Source: Phycisphaerales bacterium UBA7800 (GTDB lineage Bacteria; Planctomycetota; Phycisphaerae; Phycisphaerales; Phycisphaeraceae). Taken from it: a DNA stretch of 64,000 nt. Location of the stretch: the NCBI GenBank assembly GCA_002480565.1, contig DLCK01000035.1:62001-126000 (forward strand), read 5' to 3'. The position numbers and the translations under genes were made by a program. Under the pieces are notes generated by a model. That model was given only the letters and a program-made list of their open reading frames with translations. It was not told where the DNA came from and did no database searches. Of the stretch, positions 1 through 8,891 are shown piece by piece. Numbering within the stretch: the stretch's first letter is position 1; each line of letters opens with the position of its first letter.

Positions 1-186
1 TGTAAAAACCTTGTTGACCGTCGCGATGCAACGTGGTGTGTGTGCTGCATGAAGTAATGTTAGTTCGTCAAACATGATTGGACATATTATGCAAAAATGA
101 GCCGGTAACGTCCATTGTTTTCTTTTGGTTGTCAGGCAATAGTAATGTCGAACCTCATAAATAATTGTCAAAACAAAGGAAAAACA

Positions 187-978
187 ATGACCGCCAACAC
201 GATGTCTAAACTGATTAATGATATGGCTCTCACCGATTCAGAAGTTGCATTTTATAAAAATGAAGGTTATCTCTGCTTGCCTGGCCTGCTTGATAGCAAG
301 ATGGTTCCTGCGATACGTGATGAAATTTACGATGTACTTGATGCCAACGGCGTGTCACGTCAGATGCTTTCATCAGCCAGTTGCAGTGCAGACAAGCTTC
401 GTCAATGCAGTCAGTACCTTCGAGGCTCATTGCTTGATGATTTGATCAATGGGGCGGCGGTTAAAGCTGTCGCTAGACGATTGCTTGAAGGTGATGCTCA
501 TGTGTATCTGCCGTTTTCTGCCGTGAAGGCAGCTGGCGGAGGCGGGACATTTCACTTTCATCAGGATAACAATTACACCAATCATCAACCTGCAATGGGG
601 TCGATTAATATTTGGGTCGCTTTAGTGGACATGACTCCGGAGAACGGTTGTCTTCAAGTCATTCCTCGGTCGCATCTCAATGGTCAGCTTCAGTCTCGGA
701 ATAGTGATGACGGTGATACGCATCAGCAGTTGGATGTGGATCCGATGCAGTGTTTGCCGATACGCATGCGTGCTGGAGATGCGATTGCATTCACGCGTTT
801 GACGGTTCATGGTTCTGGGCCCAACGTGTCTCCCGAACCGCGTGTGGCGTATGCCTTGCAGTTTCACCGCAGCGATGTGAAATGGTTTGATCGTGACAAT
901 GATCAATGGAATGTACTCGTCGACTCGCCGCGTTTTGCAACGCCCCCAGTCGACAAACTTGGCCCCGCCAGGAAATGA
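187..978 (+). CDS. Phytanoyl-CoA dioxygenase (PhyH) family protein
   Basis: Predicted Fe(II)/2-oxoglutarate-dependent dioxygenase of the PhyH superfamily; the substrate is unknown. The iron ligands are visible as the H-x-D pair in FHFHQDN and the distal His in VHGSGPN, followed by an Arg (PRVAYALQF) suited to binding 2-oxoglutarate. I start at 187 because AAAGGA lies six bases upstream of this ATG; the frame is open further up to 115, but that extension has no ribosome site. This gives 263 residues, normal for the family. The gene lies 9 bases before a UROD-like gene on the same strand, so the two are probably cotranscribed. The same pairing recurs twice more in the window. Family assignment is firm; the substrate cannot be read from the sequence. 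Confidence 0.85.
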   Translation: MTANTMSKLINDMALTDSEVAFYKNEGYLCLPGLLDSKMVPAIRDEIYDVLDANGVSRQMLSSASCSADKLRQCSQYLRGSLLDDLINGAAVKAVARRLLEGDAHVYLPFSAVKAAGGGGTFHFHQDNNYTNHQPAMGSINIWVALVDMTPENGCLQVIPRSHLNGQLQSRNSDDGDTHQQLDVDPMQCLPIRMRAGDAIAFTRLTVHGSGPNVSPEPRVAYALQFHRSDVKWFDRDNDQWNVLVDSPRFATPPVDKLGPARK

Positions 979-987
979 GATGGACAG

Positions 988-2049
988 ATGAATGAGAAGT
1001 TGTGTCAATATCTTGATGACCTTGCTTGCCGGATAGATGAAAATCAGGAATCAGGACTTCATCAGACATGGGATGATTTTCTGGATAACAAACTAACAGA
1101 GGGTTGCTTTAAACCCAATAAGCGAAAACCTTCGCCAAGCCAGTTGGATTGGTTGCCTGTCCCTGTCAATGACACTTTGCACGATCCGCAGCTGATGGTT
1201 TATGAGCAGTTTCGCATGATTTCCGACGAACTTGCCAAAGGTGGCAATGCGCTTTTGAATGTGCGATGTAATTACGGGGTGTCGATCATGACCAGTCAGT
1301 TAGGCTGCAAGGTGATTGAAATGCCTGTTGGTCAGGACAACACACCTACAGCCCAGGCCTTACCGGATGAGTATGCGATCCAAGCAGTGATTGATGCCGG
1401 GCTGCCGGACTTGCGTGCAGGCCAGGGGGCGGATGTCTGGGATACTGCGGATTTGTTTTTGCAGATCATGGATCGTTGGCCTGTATTGGGGCGATGGGTT
1501 TCACTGTATCATCCTGATACCCAAGGTCCAATGGATAACGCAGAACTGGCATGGGGCAGTGAGATCTTCCTGGCATTTTATGACTCGCCGCAACGGGTGC
1601 ATGACTTTCTGGAATTGATGACTCAACACTACATCGCGTTTTTAACCAAGTGGTTTGCTTTGGTGCCCACGCCGAATTTTTCGACACATTGGGGCTTGAA
1701 GGTTCCGGGAAAAATTGTGCTGCGTGATGATTCATTGATGAATCTTTCGCCGGAGATTTATGCTGAATTTATTCGTGATTACGAAGTTCGTTGCCTACGA
1801 GAGTTGGGTGGGGGGATGATCCATTTTTGTGGTCGAGGCGATCACTTTATTGAACAGATGAGTCAGATGCAAAGTGATGGTTTAAACGCAATTAATATGA
1901 GTCAGCCGCATCTGAACGACATGGAAACGATCTATCGCAATACCGTGGATAAAGGTGTCAAGATTATTGGTTTTGATACCGACTGGGCAAACAAAGCAAT
2001 AACAGCCGGCAGAGACCTGCATGGGAAAGTGGCATGCCCGTATTGGTGA
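988..2049 (+). CDS. UROD-like (MtaA/MtbA-type) methyltransferase homologue
   Basis: 353-residue protein of the uroporphyrinogen decarboxylase superfamily, which also contains the zinc-dependent corrinoid methyltransferases MtaA and MtbA. Near residues 279-281 there is an H-x-C-G motif (IHFCGRGD) and a further Cys at 350 (VACPYW); the His-x-Cys...Cys spacing matches the zinc site of the methyltransferases rather than true heme-pathway UROD. A zinc-thiolate methyl transfer role is therefore an inference. It follows the PhyH gene with a 9-base gap. The next gene is convergent, only 7 bases away. Of the four UROD paralogues in the window this is the only one keeping the full H-x-C set. Confidence 0.8.
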   Translation: MNEKLCQYLDDLACRIDENQESGLHQTWDDFLDNKLTEGCFKPNKRKPSPSQLDWLPVPVNDTLHDPQLMVYEQFRMISDELAKGGNALLNVRCNYGVSIMTSQLGCKVIEMPVGQDNTPTAQALPDEYAIQAVIDAGLPDLRAGQGADVWDTADLFLQIMDRWPVLGRWVSLYHPDTQGPMDNAELAWGSEIFLAFYDSPQRVHDFLELMTQHYIAFLTKWFALVPTPNFSTHWGLKVPGKIVLRDDSLMNLSPEIYAEFIRDYEVRCLRELGGGMIHFCGRGDHFIEQMSQMQSDGLNAINMSQPHLNDMETIYRNTVDKGVKIIGFDTDWANKAITAGRDLHGKVACPYW

Positions 2050-2056
2050 TTATGTA

Positions 2057-2953
2057 TCAGCAAGCCAATGGACTGAGACATTCTTCTACAAGTTTTGCTG
2101 CACTGCCGCTACCAATAATCACAATCACGGATTGCTCGCTGAGCATCTGCTGAACCGGGTGAATATCAATTCGACCCGAAGCAACATCGACATACGTCGG
2201 ACCTTCGGCACAATCAACCCATCCCTTGGCACGGTAAAGCGAATCCCCAGCTGACTGTAACGTGTTGGTCAAGTGTTCACGTGTTGGCTTGTCGCTGATG
2301 CGCACAGTCATCTGCATGTAATGCGGATCACGACACTTGGCATACTCGCCTGCAATCGGAACCGCACTGTGAGTATCAAACAAGTTTAACGGCACATTAC
2401 AGTTCACCGTCTGATGTACGACTGCATTGGCATTGATGTGCATGATGGCATCAATTGCTTTGCTGACTTGTGTGGGGGGGACGGAATCGACTTTGTTGAG
2501 TAACACCACATCTGCAGCTTTGATTTGGTCGTGCATGTTGGGCAAAGTTTTAAGCAACTTCATCAAACTCACTGGCTCGGTTACTGTGATGACATTATTC
2601 AACGAGAAGACTTTATCCAACTGTGTTTCAACGAGCATCCGACGGATCACCATCGGGTTGGCCATCCCGCTTGCTTCGATCACCACGCCATCAAAGGGTT
2701 GAAGATCGTGATGTTGTTTGAGTTTTTGAAGATGTTCGATGAATGTGGCTGTTAAACAGTGACAGAAAATTGACCCGCCGGGGATTGGCACAACGTCTGC
2801 GGTATCCGCAAGAATCGTGCCATCCACATCAAGCTTGCCAAACTCATTGACGATGTAAATCAGCCGTTTATCACTGTTTTTAGCAATGATTTGCTTAAGT
2901 AACGTGGTCTTGCCAGTGCCAAGGAATCCGGTAACCAGTGTGAGTGGGATCAT
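2057..2953 (-). CDS. CobW/COG0523-type GTPase (metallochaperone-like)
   Basis: 298-residue G3E-family P-loop GTPase. Visible are the Walker A sequence GFLGTGKTT (residues 9-17), the NEFG motif (36-39), SGMANP and the guanine-specificity motif LNKVD. Members usually insert or move metal ions, or assist B12 enzymes. The usual CxCC metal motif is altered: the aligned stretch reads GGSIFCHCL (59-67), so the canonical first two cysteines are Ser and Phe and a new Cys-His-Cys appears. The ATG overlaps the TGA of the upstream UROD-thioredoxin gene (ATGA), so translation is probably coupled. The context suggests it serves the corrinoid or zinc methyltransferase system. The GTPase call is firm, the metal and client are not known. 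Confidence 0.85.
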   Translation of the reverse strand: MIPLTLVTGFLGTGKTTLLKQIIAKNSDKRLIYIVNEFGKLDVDGTILADTADVVPIPGGSIFCHCLTATFIEHLQKLKQHHDLQPFDGVVIEASGMANPMVIRRMLVETQLDKVFSLNNVITVTEPVSLMKLLKTLPNMHDQIKAADVVLLNKVDSVPPTQVSKAIDAIMHINANAVVHQTVNCNVPLNLFDTHSAVPIAGEYAKCRDPHYMQMTVRISDKPTREHLTNTLQSAGDSLYRAKGWVDCAEGPTYVDVASGRIDIHPVQQMLSEQSVIVIIGSGSAAKLVEECLSPLAC

Positions 2954-4347
2954 GATGTGAGTTCCTGTTTCTGCTTTGCTGCATCAAGTATTGCTTCAAC
3001 CAGGACAGCGGTATCCGGGATGATTGATGCGAACTTGCACTGCCCGTCAATACAGATTGAGGGTAGATTCGGTACTGCAAGTTTGACTAACATCCCGACA
3101 CCTTCGCGGGTGGTAATCTTGTGTTCGCGCACGATTACCTGACAATCATCATTGAGTCTGTTACGAGCATCCATGGTCGCTTTGAACATGTACTGACACG
3201 GGGCGCAGCCTTCAGAGTCGAGTGTGACCACGTCCACAATTACGGCTGATTCATTGGTATAGTCCGGCAGGATAATGTCATCAAAACTGTCAGTCTCGCT
3301 GACACTCCCAGTCGTGCGAGCAATATCGCGTTGATATGTGTCATGCACCATCTGTGCGACAGCTTGAATATTTTCAGGCTTCACATCAAAAGGTAAATCA
3401 CAACCCGGTGCGAGTATAAATCCTCGGTCACCTGCTGCATCAATACAGTTAATTGCGTTCTGTCTGGCATCCATTTCGTTGCCCATCATCAAGACTGTTG
3501 TCAATTTGAGATTACCGCCAAAGCTTTTGTTGCGGGGTAATGCCAGGTCGCGGATTTTGTCCAGTGGGATCTGCTCGTCGATGGCTATATTGTCACAATG
3601 AGTCTCCGCCATCACTTCCAGATTTCGCGTCGCATCACCGCAGACAAACATCGATCCTTTTGAACCCAATGATCGAATATGATCAAAGAGTTTGTTGACT
3701 GCAGGGGTGACGAATTGAGTGAAATGTTCAGGTGATATTTGACTGGTCATCGGATCGACAACTGCGACGACATCCGCCCCATGTTCGACATAAGCAGTCG
3801 CGACATCACAAGCTATTTCGCTGCAGTAATCCATGACAGCCAACACATGATCCGGCGTGTCATACATATTCATGAATACGTCATTGCCCATTAAATGCAG
3901 GGTCAAAGTAAATGGACCGGTTAGTAAACCGTAGAGTGCAACCTGCTCCCCAAGTTGTTTCTTGATACGATCCAATGCTTCAAGGGCAATGGGAAAACGA
4001 CCTTTTTCTACGGAAAAGTCCGGTAAATCAGAGAGTGCTTTGCCAGGGCCTTCCATGAGACTCATCGGATGTGACACCACCGATGGCGGCGTTTTGTCAG
4101 CCCATTTAAGTTCACATCCCAAGACCTCTGCTTCCATTTGCAAATCAAAAACAATAGGCAGTCCATCAGGCTGATATAACTCATTTGCCTTGGTCAGCCC
4201 TTGGACAATCAAGTCAGCCGATTGCAGATATTCTTTTGCTGTGACATCAATCAAACTCGCGCCATGCACACCGACGTACGGCAGCCATGCAGGGCGGGTG
4301 GTTGTTTGGCCGGACAAGGCACGCAGTAATACTTCTTTACCTGTCAT
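2950..4347 (-). CDS. UROD-like methyltransferase fused to a C-terminal thioredoxin-fold domain
   Basis: 465 residues in two parts. Residues 1 to about 345 form a UROD/MtbA-type barrel (for example ALYGLLTGPFTLTLHLMG). Residues about 368-465 form a thioredoxin-like domain with a C-A-P-C redox motif (381-384) and a cis-Pro stretch NLPSICIDG. In the barrel, the position of the zinc-ligand His is Phe (F234-V235-C236-G), while the downstream Cys in LAPGCDLP (316) is kept. AAGGA precedes the ATG. It sits between the corrinoid protein gene (48-base gap) and the CobW-type gene (4-base overlap). The expected role is methyl transfer to or from the neighbouring corrinoid protein, with the redox domain perhaps keeping the thiols or cobalamin active; that last point is inference. 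Confidence 0.82.
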   Translation of the reverse strand: MTGKEVLLRALSGQTTTRPAWLPYVGVHGASLIDVTAKEYLQSADLIVQGLTKANELYQPDGLPIVFDLQMEAEVLGCELKWADKTPPSVVSHPMSLMEGPGKALSDLPDFSVEKGRFPIALEALDRIKKQLGEQVALYGLLTGPFTLTLHLMGNDVFMNMYDTPDHVLAVMDYCSEIACDVATAYVEHGADVVAVVDPMTSQISPEHFTQFVTPAVNKLFDHIRSLGSKGSMFVCGDATRNLEVMAETHCDNIAIDEQIPLDKIRDLALPRNKSFGGNLKLTTVLMMGNEMDARQNAINCIDAAGDRGFILAPGCDLPFDVKPENIQAVAQMVHDTYQRDIARTTGSVSETDSFDDIILPDYTNESAVIVDVVTLDSEGCAPCQYMFKATMDARNRLNDDCQVIVREHKITTREGVGMLVKLAVPNLPSICIDGQCKFASIIPDTAVLVEAILDAAKQKQELTS

Positions 4348-4395
4348 GGCAGGAATCCTTTTGGCAAATGAGGTGTTATTGATTGAATGTTGAAA

Positions 4396-5022
4396 TTAGG
4401 CAAGCAGTTTACGAGCTGCATCCACCGCGCTGGCGGCGTCAGAAGCAAAGCCGTCTGCCCCAATCTGGTCCGCATACGATTGGGTCACAGGCGCGCCACC
4501 GATGAGAACTTTTACACCATCGAGTTGCTCAGAGCGAATGGCATCCATTGTTGCTTTCATCGACGGCATGGTGGTCGTCAGCAGGGCAGACAAACCAACA
4601 AGGGTCGCATCGTGTTCTTTGATCGCGCTGACGAACGCTTCGGGTGAAACGTTGACGCCCAGGTCGACGACGTTGAAGCTTGCGCCTTTCCACATCATGC
4701 TCACCAGGTTCTTGCCAATGTCATGCAGGTCACCTTGTACTGTGCCGATGACCGCAGTGGCCAGAGGCTTGTAGCCACTCTTGACCAAGGCTGGTTCCAG
4801 AATTGCCATTGACTCTTTCATCGCGCGGGCCGCAATGAGCATTTCGGGGACGAAAACTTCATTGCGTTTGAAGCGTTCGCCAATCTCATCCATCCCCACC
4901 ACCATGGCGTCGAGAATGCTCTGTGGCGTATCGCCAGCTTCGAGGGATTCAGTGGTGATTCGGGTCGCCGTGCTGCGATTACCGGATTTGATGGCTTCAG
5001 TGAGTTCATTGAGATTAGGCAT
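4396..5022 (-). CDS. Methyltransferase cognate corrinoid protein (B12-binding)
   Basis: 208-residue corrinoid carrier like MtaC, MtbC and MttC. An N-terminal helical B12-binding cap (about 1-85) precedes the Rossmann-type B12 domain with the D-x-H-x-x-G signature (GDLHDIGKN, D98-H100-G103) whose His is the lower cobalt ligand, then VGLSALLTTTMP and the C-terminal GG-A-P motif. It carries the methyl group on cobalt between methyltransferases. GGAG stands eight bases before the ATG. It is the first gene of the run corrinoid protein, UROD-Trx, CobW. The 211 bases upstream separate it from the AraC/PocR gene and should contain its promoter. The assignment is very secure; the methyl donor is unknown. 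Confidence 0.93.
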   Translation of the reverse strand: MPNLNELTEAIKSGNRSTATRITTESLEAGDTPQSILDAMVVGMDEIGERFKRNEVFVPEMLIAARAMKESMAILEPALVKSGYKPLATAVIGTVQGDLHDIGKNLVSMMWKGASFNVVDLGVNVSPEAFVSAIKEHDATLVGLSALLTTTMPSMKATMDAIRSEQLDGVKVLIGGAPVTQSYADQIGADGFASDAASAVDAARKLLA

Positions 5023-5233
5023 GACTTCTTCTCCTGTGGTAAACCTGTGACGAACCCATCCGCCACGGAGTCCACGTAGTCTTCTTGGTCTAATACAATA
5101 GCGCTCAACGAGTGGGAAGTCTTGGGAAAGTTTGCGCGACTATTGGTAAATTTGTGCTTAGTTGGGTTAGGATTTGCTGATTTATATGATGAAAATGAAC
5201 ATGTTTGCATTTTTCTATCATTGATTTGTACTT

Positions 5234-6421
5234 TTATGCCATGGGATCAGCATGCTTCTGCCGATAGTCAGTGGGGGATACAGACATGAGTTTGTGGAAT
5301 GTTTTGGCGAAATAGCCTTGGTCGCTAAAGCCTGAAGACTCGGCGATCTGCCCGATGGGTAGCGTCGTGCGCGTCAGCAATTCCGCTGCATGATCGACGC
5401 GCATCCGTACGAGTGTCTGATTAAAGCCCCGGCCAATATGCTGCTTGAACAAACGCGAAAAATGAGATGGCGACAACGCGATTGCCTGTGCAACTTCATC
5501 ACGTCCAATGGGTTCGCCGAGATGTTCCTGCATGTAAGTGATCGCCCCTGCCATGACCATCGGCGTGGTGTTCTGGCTGTGACTGACCATCGCGTCCATG
5601 GTCTTTTCAAGCATGTCATGCAGCCAGGGTGCGAGTTGTTCAAGTGACCGAAAAGATGCCAACGCAGTCATGCTCTGAAAGTTGTGTCCGAGCATGGCTT
5701 CAGGGTCGGCACCTGCTTCGACTGCAGTGCGACAGACCGTTGCTACCAACTCCATGAGAAAGCTTTTAACCAAGTCAAACCGCTCGCCTGCATGATGCAT
5801 GACCACTGTCAGAATCCGATTGAGTATCAACCTTGCTTCACTGCGGTCGGCTTGGCGTAATGCAGTTAAAAGAAGCGGTTCTTCACGCCAATAGAGTTGG
5901 CGGACACTGGCTACGCCGTCGAGTTTGAGCATGTGCAATGCCTCTGCTCGTTGACGTTCTTGGTCGGAATTGGCACGGTGTTGGGACAATAGCGAAGCAT
6001 TGGTTAAGTTCTCACGCTCGACTATTTGTCTTAGTTCACGACATGCCAGACGCAGATCCAAAGGTGGTTGATCTTCACCATCTGGAAACAAATCGTCTTC
6101 TTCGATGCCTGCTACCAGTCCGCCCAGGACGATTGCGTTGTGCATCAGGGGAACTGCCCAATACAGTCGGTTGCCCGGGCAGTAGGTGACGGTTGGTTCA
6201 CCAAATCGCAAGCCTTCCTGGATATTAAATGCCAGTAAATCGCGATGTTCAACGGTATCTCGGCTTGGCCACCAGCGTTGGGACATGCAGCGATGCCCAT
6301 CGGTTTGCACGACGCAAAGCCCCACAGCCCATCGCTGTTGATAGGTTCTTGCTAATCGCAGAAAAGTTTGGCGATCCATACCCGGTGTTGGTATTTGTAT
6401 TGGTTTTAATGTCGATGGCAT
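5234..6421 (-). CDS. AraC-family regulator with N-terminal PocR-like sensor
   Basis: 395-residue regulator. Residues about 10-120 resemble a PocR ligand-sensing domain (GLCVVQTDG, HRDLLAFNIQEG, Y-C-P-G-N, VPLMHNAIVLGGLV). The last ~100 residues are a double helix-turn-helix AraC domain (IGRDEVAQAIALSPSHFSRLFK, then IGQIAESSGFSDQGYFAKTFHK). I place the start at the ATG at 6421 with GAGG directly upstream; the frame runs 13 codons further without a ribosome site. It is divergent from the RACE gene and lies upstream of the corrinoid operon on the same strand, so it most likely controls both. PocR domains occur in regulators of B12-dependent pathways, which fits this neighbourhood. Confidence 0.88.
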   Translation of the reverse strand: MPSTLKPIQIPTPGMDRQTFLRLARTYQQRWAVGLCVVQTDGHRCMSQRWWPSRDTVEHRDLLAFNIQEGLRFGEPTVTYCPGNRLYWAVPLMHNAIVLGGLVAGIEEDDLFPDGEDQPPLDLRLACRELRQIVERENLTNASLLSQHRANSDQERQRAEALHMLKLDGVASVRQLYWREEPLLLTALRQADRSEARLILNRILTVVMHHAGERFDLVKSFLMELVATVCRTAVEAGADPEAMLGHNFQSMTALASFRSLEQLAPWLHDMLEKTMDAMVSHSQNTTPMVMAGAITYMQEHLGEPIGRDEVAQAIALSPSHFSRLFKQHIGRGFNQTLVRMRVDHAAELLTRTTLPIGQIAESSGFSDQGYFAKTFHKLMSVSPTDYRQKHADPMA

Positions 6422-6518
6422 TGATTCCTCGCAATGAATCTGCCTATGATGACGAACCATTGAATCAGTGACAACATGGTAGCAAACCCTGCCTCATCCG
6501 GAAGCATCTGAAAGTTTG

Positions 6519-8876
6519 ATGATGAAAATTGCAGTGATTACCTGTGCAGTACTTGAACAAGAAATCAGCAGCCTGTCTGAAAAACAGGACGCAGTGGTCC
6601 ATGTCGAAATAGTGGAGCAGGGGCTTCACAATGAGCCGGACAAGCTTCGGGAGCAATTACAGATTGTCATTGATCGCGTGGAGACGCATTGCAATGCCGA
6701 CGTGATTGTGCTGGGGTATGGATTATGCAGTCGCGGGATTGAAGGTATTCGAACAAGCCGATGTAAACTTGTGGTGGCAAGGGCTCATGACTGCATCACG
6801 TTGTTGTTAGGTTCCAAAGAACGCTATGCGGATTACGTGGATAAGTATCCAGGGACGTACTGGTACTCCCCGGGTTGGAACAAGCATCACACACCCCCCG
6901 GCCCGGATCGGTATCAGAAATTACTCACTGAGTACACTGAAAAATACGGCCAGGACAATGCCCAGTATCTCATGGAAACCGAGCAGCATTGGTTTACAAC
7001 CTATGATCGGGCGACTTATGTTCACCTGTCTATTGGTGCAACCGATTCGGATAAGCAGTACACGCGTGACTGTGCCGATTGGCTTAAATGGAACTATGAC
7101 GAGCAGGCTGGTGATCCCCAATTGCTGATAGATATGCTCGCGGGGCATTGGGATGATGATCGTTTTTTGGTTTTAGAACCAGGCGTGACTTTGGAGATGT
7201 CCGGGGATGATCGTGTGATACAGGCAAAACCCCGGTTATCAACCTTACATGTTCACATGTCAGGTGCTGATTCGGTTTTACCCCTTGAAAACAAGGGTGA
7301 TTCACTGTTGTCGCTCTCAGAATTACTCAGGCATCATGGCATGCCACTCAATACCCGATGTGGCGAACGTGGGATATGTGATGGTTGCATGGTGGAGTTG
7401 CATGAAGGTGCATTACAGCATCAAGACTCCGGCAAGAGGGTTGAGGCCAACCATCAGCCAATTCTGCTTAAGGCCTGTGAACACACCATAGTGGATGACT
7501 CAAAAGAATCTGTCAGCATTCATGTCCCCAGGCGATCCACTACCGCATACAAACCTTCCATACTTGATAGTTGTCGAATTAATGTGCCCTTTGCTCATCA
7601 ACCCATTTGTAAGGTGACCGCGCAACATTATCTTGGCCTGGCTGTCGATATAGGCACGACGACCGTCGCAATGCAGCTTGTTGATTTGCGTGATGGTCAA
7701 GTCCTTGGCCGTGCATCAGCATTTAACTTGCAGATGCATATGGGCGACGATGTCTTGACGCGTATTAATTTGTGCAGCACGGATTCGGGAAATATCAAGG
7801 TGATGCAACACAAATTGGTGATTGAAACATTTGAACCCTTGATTGCGGAATTGCTGGAAAAAACAGGTGTTTGCCACCAGCACATCGCGGTAATGACAGC
7901 CGCAGGCAATGCGACGATGTTGCATTTACTGGCAGGAGTCGATCCGTCTTCAATGGGTTTTATACCCTTTACACCACAATTCCTCGAACACAAACAATGT
8001 GACTGGCAGTCGGTTGGACTCTTTTGGGATGATGCATGGGGTGAATCACCTGCTCTACATTTACTGCCGGGTGCGTCTGCGTATGTGGGGGCCGACCTTG
8101 TCGCTGGACTCCTGGCAAGTGGCTTGTGTTACGACGATGGACCGAGCTTGCTTGTGGATGTAGGCACCAATGGTGAGATCATTTTCAAGCACGGTGATAC
8201 CTTGCTCGGATGCGCTACCGCAGCAGGGCCAGCATTTGAAGGTGCTGGTCTTAAAGCAGGTATCCGTGCAGGTGATGGGGCGGTGAGTCACATCAGCATC
8301 ACCACTGATCCAATTCATTTTGACATGCAGGTCATTGGTGATGTTGACCCAATTGGTCTGTGTGGATCAGCCTATATTGACCTGTTGGGACGTGGGCGAA
8401 AGTCCGGTGTGATTGATGCGCGTGGGCACTTTGACATTGCACGATTTGCTGAACTGAGCAAAAGAATATGTAAGGATGATGGCCGTTCTTTATCACTGCA
8501 TCTTGGTCATGACCTGTATGTCAGTGAAGCGGAAATTGCCCGTATTTTACAGGCTAAAGCAGCTATTGCAGCAGGCATTTTGACACTATTAGACAAGGCT
8601 CATATCAAAGCGTCTGATATCAAACGTCTGTATCTGGCAGGTGGGTTTGGGATGCATGTTGATCTGCAAAGCGCAATTGATTCAGGATTGCTGCCTGGTT
8701 TTACTTTGGATCAAATCCAACTGGTGGGTAACACTTCATTAGCCGGTGCATACATTGGCATGATGGATCGAGATTTGATGGCGGTGATGTCTGCTGAAGC
8801 TGAAAAAATTGATGTATTGGAGTTGAACATCGAGCCCGCTTTTGAGGATCACTATCTCGATGAGTTGATGCTCTGA
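6519..8876 (+). CDS. DUF1638 domain fused to RACE (reductive activator of corrinoid enzymes)
   Basis: About 785 residues in three parts. The first ~215 residues form a DUF1638-type domain (VLGYGLCSRGIEG, RAHDCITLLLG, YPGTYWYSPGW). A ferredoxin-like [2Fe-2S] domain follows with CX5CX2C (RCGERGICDGC, near 282-291) and a fourth Cys (LLKACEHTI, near 321). The remainder is an ASKHA-type ATPase domain (VDIGTTTVAMQL, VDVGTNGEIIF, LAGGFGMHVD), as in RamA-like RACE proteins. RACE enzymes use ATP and low-potential electrons to reduce inactive Co(II) corrinoid to Co(I). Two adjacent ATGs follow a TTG; I chose the first ATG. It is divergent from the PocR-AraC gene with 97 bases between them and convergent with another AraC gene. 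Confidence 0.92.
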   Translation: MMKIAVITCAVLEQEISSLSEKQDAVVHVEIVEQGLHNEPDKLREQLQIVIDRVETHCNADVIVLGYGLCSRGIEGIRTSRCKLVVARAHDCITLLLGSKERYADYVDKYPGTYWYSPGWNKHHTPPGPDRYQKLLTEYTEKYGQDNAQYLMETEQHWFTTYDRATYVHLSIGATDSDKQYTRDCADWLKWNYDEQAGDPQLLIDMLAGHWDDDRFLVLEPGVTLEMSGDDRVIQAKPRLSTLHVHMSGADSVLPLENKGDSLLSLSELLRHHGMPLNTRCGERGICDGCMVELHEGALQHQDSGKRVEANHQPILLKACEHTIVDDSKESVSIHVPRRSTTAYKPSILDSCRINVPFAHQPICKVTAQHYLGLAVDIGTTTVAMQLVDLRDGQVLGRASAFNLQMHMGDDVLTRINLCSTDSGNIKVMQHKLVIETFEPLIAELLEKTGVCHQHIAVMTAAGNATMLHLLAGVDPSSMGFIPFTPQFLEHKQCDWQSVGLFWDDAWGESPALHLLPGASAYVGADLVAGLLASGLCYDDGPSLLVDVGTNGEIIFKHGDTLLGCATAAGPAFEGAGLKAGIRAGDGAVSHISITTDPIHFDMQVIGDVDPIGLCGSAYIDLLGRGRKSGVIDARGHFDIARFAELSKRICKDDGRSLSLHLGHDLYVSEAEIARILQAKAAIAAGILTLLDKAHIKASDIKRLYLAGGFGMHVDLQSAIDSGLLPGFTLDQIQLVGNTSLAGAYIGMMDRDLMAVMSAEAEKIDVLELNIEPAFEDHYLDELML

Positions 8877-8891
8877 GTCCTTACTGGTGAA

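Noticed and set aside
2950..4347. True heme-pathway uroporphyrinogen decarboxylase (hemE)
   Set aside because: Metal-site Cys residues, thioredoxin tail and corrinoid operon context point to methyltransferase relatives; no other heme genes are nearby.
5023..5233. Cobalamin riboswitch upstream of the corrinoid operon
   Set aside because: I could not find a B12-box-like sequence in this 211-base gap; reading by eye is not decisive.
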